IMG/VR virus record: IMGVR_UViG_3300044701_005206
Span: 1 to 34,102 of that record
Source of the DNA: a virus
DNA length: 34,102 nucleotides
Strand: one strand, 5' to 3'
The position numbers and the translations under genes were made by a program. Position 1 is the first letter of the stretch, and the number at the start of each line of letters is the position of its first letter. The notes beneath the pieces were generated by a model. It did no database searches. It was not told where the DNA came from and worked only from the letters and a program-made list of their open reading frames with translations. Shown here one piece after another: positions 28,897-34,102 of this stretch.

Positions 28897-29163
28897 ATGG
28901 AAACATATATTGCATCAATACTATGGGTAGCATTTACATGGGCACCACAAGGAACCCTGGAAGCAAATGGTCAATGCCTACCTATCAACAACAATGCGGC
29001 GATATATTCATTGCTAGGCACAAGATATGGTGGCAATGGCCGAGATAATTTTTGCTTGCCAGACATGCGTCCAATTGGTAAAGATGGTCAACGTGACTCC
29101 AACTGGAACAATGGCCCACGTGCGGTGATTGTTGTCAACGGTCTTTATCCTTCTCGTCCGTAA
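28897..29163 (+). CDS. Tail-collar domain protein (short)
   Basis: An 88-aa protein. FTWAPQGTLEANGQCLPINNNAAIYSLLGTRYGGNGRDNFCLPDMR (read in parts at ~13-58) matches the Tail Collar domain of phage short tail fibres and microcystin-dependent proteins. It has the hallmark APxG..xxxGQ.LPI, SLLGTRYGG and FxLPDMR segments. Full-length fibre proteins are larger, so this is a stand-alone domain. The N-terminus lacks a clear signal. It is the first gene of a late operon that continues into iscU, an odd partnership. Confidence 0.85.
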   Translation: METYIASILWVAFTWAPQGTLEANGQCLPINNNAAIYSLLGTRYGGNGRDNFCLPDMRPIGKDGQRDSNWNNGPRAVIVVNGLYPSRP

Positions 29164-29164
29164 T

Positions 29165-29545
29165 ATGTCATACAGCGAAAAAGTCATCGATCATTATGAG
29201 AACCCACGTAACGTGGGTTCCTTGCCTAAAGACGACCCAACGGTCGGAACAGGTATGGTCGGTGCGCCGGCCTGCGGTGACGTAATGAAATTGCAGATCC
29301 GAGTAGATGAAAACGGAGTTATTCAAGATGCAAAATTCAAAACATACGGCTGTGGCTCAGCGATTGCAAGTAGTTCGTTGGTCACGGAGTGGGTCAAAGG
29401 CAAAACGCTGGACCAGGCTGGCACAATTAAGAATGTTGAAATTGCACAGGAACTCGCGCTCCCGCCGGTTAAGATCCATTGTAGTATCCTTGCGGAAGAC
29501 GCTATTAAGGCTGCGATAGCAGACTACCAAAAAAAACACCAATGA
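29165..29545 (+). CDS. iscU: Fe-S cluster scaffold protein IscU
   Basis: A 126-aa protein (E. coli IscU: 128 aa) with near-identical stretches to bacterial IscU. Cys37, Asp39 (APACGDV), Cys63 (YGCGS) and the late Cys in KIHCSIL are all present, as is LPPVK, the HscA chaperone-binding motif. It can receive sulfur from IscS and build [2Fe-2S] clusters. The sequence looks host-derived and recently acquired. It begins one base after the tail-collar stop, without its own ribosome site, so expression depends on the late transcript. Stop and next ATG overlap (ATGA). No iscS, hscA, hscB or fdx lies in the window, so it must use host partners. Confidence 0.95.
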   Translation: MSYSEKVIDHYENPRNVGSLPKDDPTVGTGMVGAPACGDVMKLQIRVDENGVIQDAKFKTYGCGSAIASSSLVTEWVKGKTLDQAGTIKNVEIAQELALPPVKIHCSILAEDAIKAAIADYQKKHQ

Positions 29546-30033
29546 CATTGAAGATACGCACCTGGCCGGATCCTGTCCTGCTGGCACCTTGCCGACCTTG
29601 GGATTTCGACAATATTCCAGTGGATGATCAAGATCGGTTCGAAAAGGACATGATCGACACCATGCTGGAGGGACACGGAATCGGCCTAGCAGCCAACCAA
29701 GTTGGCTACGGTTTCCGTGTGCTGGCCATTCATCTGCAAGAAAACGGACAGGTATTGGTCATGTACAATCCCATGGTCAAACACACCAGCCAAGAACAAT
29801 GGCTGGCACCCGAAGGTTGTTTGAGTTTTCCTGGAATTGAGCTGGAAATCGCGAGACCTAAATTTGTCACAGCACAATGGCAAGATCGGGATGGGGAATG
29901 GAACGAGCGCATGCTTTCATACATGGATGCCAAATGTTTCCTGCACGAGCTCGAGCACCTTAATGGTGGTGTATTCAAAGATCGTGTCAGTGATCTCAAG
30001 TTCCAAATGGCTCAGAAAAAATCCCAACGATGA
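29542..30033 (+). CDS. def: Peptide deformylase
   Basis: A 163-aa protein. Motif 1 is GIGLAANQ (46-53), motif 2 is EGCLS (91-95, metal ligand Cys93) and motif 3 is HELEH (135-139, ligands His135 and His139, catalytic Glu136). The usual motif 3 is HExDH; here Asp is replaced by Glu. The enzyme removes the formyl group from new proteins and uses Fe2+. Phage deformylases are known in aquatic phages and may speed maturation of phage or host proteins. It lies between iscU and iscA with ATGA overlaps on both sides, an arrangement that ties three iron proteins together. Confidence 0.92.
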   Translation: MTLKIRTWPDPVLLAPCRPWDFDNIPVDDQDRFEKDMIDTMLEGHGIGLAANQVGYGFRVLAIHLQENGQVLVMYNPMVKHTSQEQWLAPEGCLSFPGIELEIARPKFVTAQWQDRDGEWNERMLSYMDAKCFLHELEHLNGGVFKDRVSDLKFQMAQKKSQR

Positions 30034-30353
30034 TCACACTCACTCCCGCGGCCACAGAAAAAATCAAATCCAGTCTGGAAAAGCGGGGGCGTGGCGTAGG
30101 CATACGCATTGGAGTCAAAACCACCGGTTGCTCGGGCCTGGCTTATGTGCTAGAATATGTAGATGACGAGAATCTCGTGGCTATGGCACACTATGATGTC
30201 AATGAGGTAAAAATATTCGTCGCTCTCGAGCATCGTGTTTATCTACACGGACTTACTGTAGACTACGTGAAAAAAGGACTCAACGAAGGTTTTGAGTTCA
30301 TCAATCCCAATGAAAAAGACCGCTGCGGATGCGGAGAAAGTTTTAGAGTTTGA
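30030..30353 (+). CDS. iscA: IscA/HesB-type Fe-S carrier protein
   Basis: A 107-aa protein, the normal length. Cys34 in KTTGCSG and Cys99/Cys101 in CGCGESF are the three Fe-S ligands. MITLTPAATEKI is the typical opening. IscA-type proteins carry iron or [4Fe-4S] clusters to target enzymes. It overlaps the deformylase by 4 nt. Its stop overlaps the TTG start of the exonuclease gene. Confidence 0.93.
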   Translation: MITLTPAATEKIKSSLEKRGRGVGIRIGVKTTGCSGLAYVLEYVDDENLVAMAHYDVNEVKIFVALEHRVYLHGLTVDYVKKGLNEGFEFINPNEKDRCGCGESFRV

Positions 30354-31063
30354 TCACTGAACGATATCAATATTATCCTCTTAGTCGGGAAAACGTAGAC
30401 GGCCAAAGGCTGTATGCCACTCCCGATGGGGACAAACTGCCCAGCGTGACTACGATCCTGGACAAAACCAAGCCCTTGGAAAGCCGACAGGCTCTCAATG
30501 AGTGGCGCAAGAGAGTGGGTGCTGACCGAGCACAAGCCATCACTACCGAAGCTGCCAATCGAGGTACTAGGATGCACAGCTATCTCGAGCACTACATCAA
30601 AGAAGGTCAAATCAAAGAGTGTGGGTCGAATCCCTTTGCTTGGGCCAGCCATGCCATGGCACAAGTGGTCATTGACTCGGGACTCAAAAATGTCGACGAA
30701 TTTTGGGGTGTGGAAGTACCCTTGTATTTTCCTGGAGTCTACGCAGGTACTACAGATTGTGTGGGTTTACATCAAGGCGTTGCCAGCATATTGGACTTCA
30801 AGCAAACCAATAAACCTAAACGAGAAGAATGGATTGACGACTATAAACTGCAACTGGCTGCCTATGCTGAAGCACACAACGAAATACACGGTACCCAGAT
30901 ACGCCGGGGTGTGGTGTTGATGTGCGTAAAACCCGAAGTTTCTGACAGCGGACATGTGATGTCGGAGCCAAAATACCAAGAATTCATCATCGAAGGCGAA
31001 GATTTTGATCATTGGCGCCGGGAATGGTGGAAACGGGTAGAGCTCTATTACCTCACAGTGTGA
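30350..31063 (+). CDS. PD-(D/E)XK exonuclease-like protein
   Basis: A 237-aa protein starting at TTG overlapping the IscA stop. RGTRMHSYLEHY (~71-82) and GTTDCVG (~133-139, Asp136) are followed by ILDFKQTNKPK (Asp149, Lys151) and QLAAYAE (~168-174). This is the PD-(D/E)XK pattern of RecB/MGME1-type exonucleases. It probably acts in DNA recombination, repair or degradation. There is no four-Cys cluster as in AddB or Cas4, so an Fe-S cluster here is not supported. It ends the operon; a late-type box follows. Confidence 0.82.
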   Translation: MITERYQYYPLSRENVDGQRLYATPDGDKLPSVTTILDKTKPLESRQALNEWRKRVGADRAQAITTEAANRGTRMHSYLEHYIKEGQIKECGSNPFAWASHAMAQVVIDSGLKNVDEFWGVEVPLYFPGVYAGTTDCVGLHQGVASILDFKQTNKPKREEWIDDYKLQLAAYAEAHNEIHGTQIRRGVVLMCVKPEVSDSGHVMSEPKYQEFIIEGEDFDHWRREWWKRVELYYLTV

Positions 31064-31078
31064 TAGTGATGTTCTTTG

Positions 31079-31086
31079 CATAAATA
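31079..31086 (+). promoter_or_regulatory. Late-type promoter of the tail spike gene
   Basis: CATAAATA, one mismatch from TATAAATA, 21 nt before the ATG at 31108. Confidence 0.55.
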
Positions 31087-31107
31087 GCATTAACACAGGA
31101 TTTAGCA

Positions 31108-32484
31108 ATGGCCATCATTCAAATTTCGCGCATACAGCATAGGCGCGGTCTACAACAAGATCTACCCAATCTAGCATCGGCTGAACTGGGCTGGAGCTTG
31201 GATTCACAGAAACTCTACATTGGAAATGGTACCTTGTCTGAGGGTGCTCCTGCGGAAGGTGTCACCGAGATACTCACACAAAATTCCGATCTTTTTGCCT
31301 TGGTAGAAAGTTTCCAGTTCAAAGCTCTGCCTGCAGGATTCATTGCTAACACCTCGGGTGACAACGAAGGTTTTAAGCGTACCTTGCAGGAAAAGCTAGA
31401 TGATGTGGTCAATGTCAGAGATTTTGGGGCCAAGGGCGACGGTCAAACCGACGACACAGCAGCCATCATACGAGCATTGAACAATACCTATGCATATTCC
31501 AGCACCCTTGGCGGCATCGATATGCATCGTACCGTTTATTTCCCAGCGGGATTTTATCTAGTTTCTGATGTCATTAAAGTTCCACCCTTTGTGAAAATCC
31601 AAGGCGACGGTAAAAGATCTACGATGATACGAAGTATCCTGGCATCGGTGTCGACTATATTTGTCTTGGCCGACAGCAACAATGCTGTTGGTTCGACTTT
31701 GGGTTCACAGCCTGGCACCATCGAGACCCAGGCCCGAGAATACATAATTTCCGATATTGGCCTGCACAATAACACCAACGTCAGTAATCGTTGCTTGACT
31801 ATTGATGGCGGTACAGATGTACATCTCATCAGAGTGGCCTTCATGGGCAACGAAGATAATACTGTACCGTCAACTGACCAAGGGTCCGGGAAGGCAGCAG
31901 TTTTTGTTTCGGGAGCCAGTTCGCTGATTCCTTCACAAAGAATCTATTTCAATGGCTGCGAATTCCGAAATCACAACACCGGTGTTGAGATACTGGGAAC
32001 TACCCAAGATGTGATCTTGAGAGATTGCGTGTTTGAAGACTTGTTCCAGGAAACAAAAGCCGGCAGCCAAGTAACTGGTCTCATTGTGCGTTCGTGTGTG
32101 TCCAACGATATAACTGGATCGGTGACCAATCAGTCACTGGTCGATCGCAGCGGCTCAGCGAATCGTGCCATCGGAGTCAACGCAGCCATGGCCGTGGGTT
32201 CGGGCAGTATCACTGGCATGATCGGTGTTAATGCATACAAAAATCTAGTGATAGACTATAAAATTGTACAAGGTAACGAGTATCGAAATGGCTGTTTCCG
32301 CGCCACCGGCAACGGAGTGGTTTATCGATATCAAGACGAATATGTTGAGTCGTCGGAAAGATTGGGTAATCCTTCTAATAATGACATCACTATTTCCGTA
32401 AACACAGCCACAGGCGCAGTGACCTATGATAACCAAACATCAGACCCTGCTGTTATTTCATTTACTTCTAGCTATTATCTATAA
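31108..32484 (+). CDS. Tail spike or fibre with pectate-lyase-like beta-helix
   Basis: A 458-aa protein. Residues 1-60 carry a virion-attachment module (ISRIQHRRGLQ, LASAELGWSLDSQKLYIGNG) like the fibre N-terminus at 15344. VNVRDFGAKGDGQTDDTAAI (~103-122) is the pectate lyase superfamily opening of parallel beta-helix spikes. A series of short strands (IYFNGCEFRNHNTGVEI, VILRDCVFEDLF) makes up the helix. It probably binds or cleaves surface polysaccharide; catalytic residues cannot be assigned by eye. No ribosome site is very strong before the ATG. Confidence 0.85.
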   Translation: MAIIQISRIQHRRGLQQDLPNLASAELGWSLDSQKLYIGNGTLSEGAPAEGVTEILTQNSDLFALVESFQFKALPAGFIANTSGDNEGFKRTLQEKLDDVVNVRDFGAKGDGQTDDTAAIIRALNNTYAYSSTLGGIDMHRTVYFPAGFYLVSDVIKVPPFVKIQGDGKRSTMIRSILASVSTIFVLADSNNAVGSTLGSQPGTIETQAREYIISDIGLHNNTNVSNRCLTIDGGTDVHLIRVAFMGNEDNTVPSTDQGSGKAAVFVSGASSLIPSQRIYFNGCEFRNHNTGVEILGTTQDVILRDCVFEDLFQETKAGSQVTGLIVRSCVSNDITGSVTNQSLVDRSGSANRAIGVNAAMAVGSGSITGMIGVNAYKNLVIDYKIVQGNEYRNGCFRATGNGVVYRYQDEYVESSERLGNPSNNDITISVNTATGAVTYDNQTSDPAVISFTSSYYL

Positions 32485-32486
32485 AA

Positions 32487-32927
32487 TTGGTTTGGAAACT
32501 CGACGACACCGAGCGACTCGCTCGGTGGAAAACTTTTAGAAAATCTTTGGACGATCTAGAGATTGGTCCTGCCCTTGACAGGGTAGCCCATTTCTGGCAA
32601 ACTGCACCATTCAGTCCCTACTATCTTGACCCCAGCGACTCCGGCAATTGGCCCGATCCTTGGACACTTCTTTTGGAAAATTACTACTGCGATGTTGCAA
32701 AAGCTCTTGGAATGCTGTACACTATCAAGCTGTCTTGTCACGACCCTGATGCAGAACTACATGTTTATTATGATGAGCGGAATCGAGTAAACTACAATTT
32801 AGTCTGGATTGAGGACGGAAAATATGTACTTAATATGACCGACGGAGTGGTCTTAAATAGACAACACATACCTGATACCTTCAAATTAAAATTCAAATAC
32901 TTAGGTTCAGAGTTGATTGAACAATGA
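32487..32927 (+). CDS. Conserved phage protein of unknown function, 146 aa
   Basis: Begins at TTG 2 nt after the tail spike stop. WKLDDTERLARWKTFRKSLD (~3-22) and APFSPYYLDPSDSGNWPDPWTLLLENYYCDVAKALGMLY (read across ~40-78) are rich in Trp, Tyr and Pro. VYYDERNRVNYNLVWIEDGKYVLN follows. It is mixed alpha/beta and soluble. It looks like a known but unnamed family in T4-like aquatic phages. Its end carries the direct repeat TGATTGAACA (32914 and 32938). Confidence 0.72.
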   Translation: MVWKLDDTERLARWKTFRKSLDDLEIGPALDRVAHFWQTAPFSPYYLDPSDSGNWPDPWTLLLENYYCDVAKALGMLYTIKLSCHDPDAELHVYYDERNRVNYNLVWIEDGKYVLNMTDGVVLNRQHIPDTFKLKFKYLGSELIEQ

Positions 32928-32955
32928 TGATGCAGCTGATTGAACAGAGGAAGCA

Positions 32956-34102
32956 ATGAATCAAATATTAGTAACCAAAAGAAGCGGTAGCAAAGAACCG
33001 CTTGACATAGAAAAATTACACAAAGTAGTATTCTGGGCCACGGAAGGTATCACCGGGGTCAGCGCCAGCGAAGTAGAAATCAAAAGCCATATACAGTTTT
33101 ACAATGGTATTCGGACCGAAGACATACAAGAAACTTTGATCAAATCGGCTGCCGACCTTATTTCAGAAGAAACTCCTAATTATCAATATGTGGCTGGCCG
33201 TCTTTTGACCTATCACATACATAAACAAGTCTACGGCGATTATAAACCTTGGTCCTTGCAAAAAATCGTCAATAGAAACGTCGGTATCGGATATTATACC
33301 AAAGAACTCTTGGAAAATTACACCCCCGAAGAATTTGACGAACTAGATCAGCACATTGATCACAAAAAAGATGAACAATTCACCTATGTGGCCATGGAGC
33401 AATGGCGCGGCAAATATCTAGTACAGAATCGTGTCACCGGCGAGATCTATGAAACTCCGCAAGTGGCCTATATGTTGATCGCCGCCACGTTGTTTATGTC
33501 TTATCCTCGGCATAGTCGACTTGATTGGATAAAACGCTATTATGATTCGATTAGCGACTACGACATCAGCCTGCCTACTCCTGTGATGGCCGGGGTGCGT
33601 ACTCCACAAAAACAATTTAGCAGTTGTGTGCTGATCGAAACCGGCGACAGCTTAGATTCGATCAATGCCACTGCCAGCTCGATCGTGAAATATGTCAGCC
33701 AAAAAGCCGGTATCGGTATCGGCGCCGGTCGCATCCGTGCTCTAGGATCACCTATCCGCAATGGCGATGCCTATCACACTGGTGTGGTTCCGTTCTATAA
33801 AATGTTCCAGGCAGCTACCCGATCATGCAGCCAAGGTGGTGTTCGTAACGGTGCAGCCACTCTTTATTATCCCATATGGCATTTGGAAGTGGAAGACCTC
33901 TTGGTGTTGAAAAACAACAAGGGCACCGAGGAGAATCGTGTGCGCCATATGGACTACGGGGTGCAATTCAACAAGCTCATGTACGAAAGATTGATTTCTG
34001 GCGGCGACATCACGCTATTCTCTCCGCATGATGTGCCTGAGATGTACGAAGCCTTCTTCAATGACCAAGATCGCTTCAAAGAACTCTATGAGCGAGCTGA
34101 GC
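32956..34102 (+). CDS. nrdA: Ribonucleotide reductase class I large subunit, partial at the window edge
   Basis: Starts at ATG 32956 with GAGGAA 3-8 nt upstream and runs off the window after 382 codons; full proteins are about 750 aa. Residues 1-90 hold the ATP-cone-type N-terminus. Cys224 in QFSSCVLIETGDSLDSI corresponds to the active-site Cys225 of E. coli NrdA. The INATASSIVKYVSQKAGIGIGAGRIR block is highly conserved. It converts ribonucleoside diphosphates to deoxy forms for phage DNA, together with the di-iron NrdB, presumably downstream. Position after virion genes fits the mixed order in T4-like phages. Confidence 0.96.
   Translation, partial: MNQILVTKRSGSKEPLDIEKLHKVVFWATEGITGVSASEVEIKSHIQFYNGIRTEDIQETLIKSAADLISEETPNYQYVAGRLLTYHIHKQVYGDYKPWSLQKIVNRNVGIGYYTKELLENYTPEEFDELDQHIDHKKDEQFTYVAMEQWRGKYLVQNRVTGEIYETPQVAYMLIAATLFMSYPRHSRLDWIKRYYDSISDYDISLPTPVMAGVRTPQKQFSSCVLIETGDSLDSINATASSIVKYVSQKAGIGIGAGRIRALGSPIRNGDAYHTGVVPFYKMFQAATRSCSQGGVRNGAATLYYPIWHLEVEDLLVLKNNKGTEENRVRHMDYGVQFNKLMYERLISGGDITLFSPHDVPEMYEAFFNDQDRFKELYERAE

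Noticed and set aside
1-34102. Integrated prophage in a bacterial chromosome.
   Set aside because: No integrase, attachment site, tRNA or other bacterial flank was seen; only the porin looks host-derived, and the last gene (nrdA) is typical phage cargo.

Overview
The window looks like part of the genome of a large T4-like (Straboviridae/Kyanoviridae-type) tailed phage. The phage core genes are a UvsW-type helicase, gp61-type primase, gp41-type replicative helicase, endonuclease VII, a long tail fibre, a tail-collar protein, a pectate-lyase-fold tail spike and ribonucleotide reductase NrdA. The likely host is a Gram-negative betaproteobacterium (Burkholderiales, probably freshwater). That rests on the first gene, a Burkholderiales-style trimeric porin, and on an IscU very close in sequence to proteobacterial IscU. 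No integrase, attachment site, rRNA or tRNA was seen. Family names come from reading motifs by eye, not from a database search.

Layout. (1) 1-6320 is an early-type region of small genes. It starts with a self-contained porin cassette (candidate promoter, gene, strong terminator). At least five sigma70-like promoters with a TTGACC box follow. Two of them carry the same 18-bp dyad 17 nt upstream. They drive a chain of micro-genes (29-159 aa, several membrane peptides and one 27-aa lipoprotein), a GC-rich non-coding stretch full of hairpins (3344-3600), an Api92-like protein, a gamma-glutamylcyclotransferase-like protein, a probable small RNA (5066-5121) and an AAA+ ATPase. (2) 6324-14450 is a replication/recombination and metabolism block: a HARP-like protein, UvsW, an SGNH hydrolase-like protein, a PIG-L deacetylase, a possible gp62 clamp-loader subunit, a PLP aminotransferase, a zinc-finger protein, a miniature DNA polymerase III alpha-like protein and endonuclease VII. 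(3) One minus-strand gene (14447-14827) meets this block tail to tail. (4) 14850-18942 holds adhesion genes, with a 955-aa fibre ending in a C1q-like head and a LamG-like protein. (5) 18958-22417 holds primase, helicase and a radical SAM protein. (6) 22420-28821 is a virion/late block, including a nucleotidyltransferase-like and a ligase-like gene and a separate 92-aa late unit. (7) 28859-34102 holds a tail-collar gene, then an overlapping iscU-def-iscA-exonuclease operon, a tail spike, and nrdA, which runs off the window.

Two regulatory signals recur. Early-type promoters are TTGACC-17/18-TATAAT, mostly followed by AAGGAG ribosome sites. Late-type promoters have an ATAAATA core, matching the T4 late TATAAATA box, ahead of virion genes. 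Several replication genes have a -10 box ending 6-7 nt before the start codon and no Shine-Dalgarno sequence, which suggests leaderless mRNAs.

The most notable cargo is the phage-borne outer-membrane porin and the Fe-S assembly pair (IscU scaffold plus IscA carrier) wrapped around an iron-dependent peptide deformylase. A radical SAM enzyme in the same window is one possible client for the Fe-S pair.
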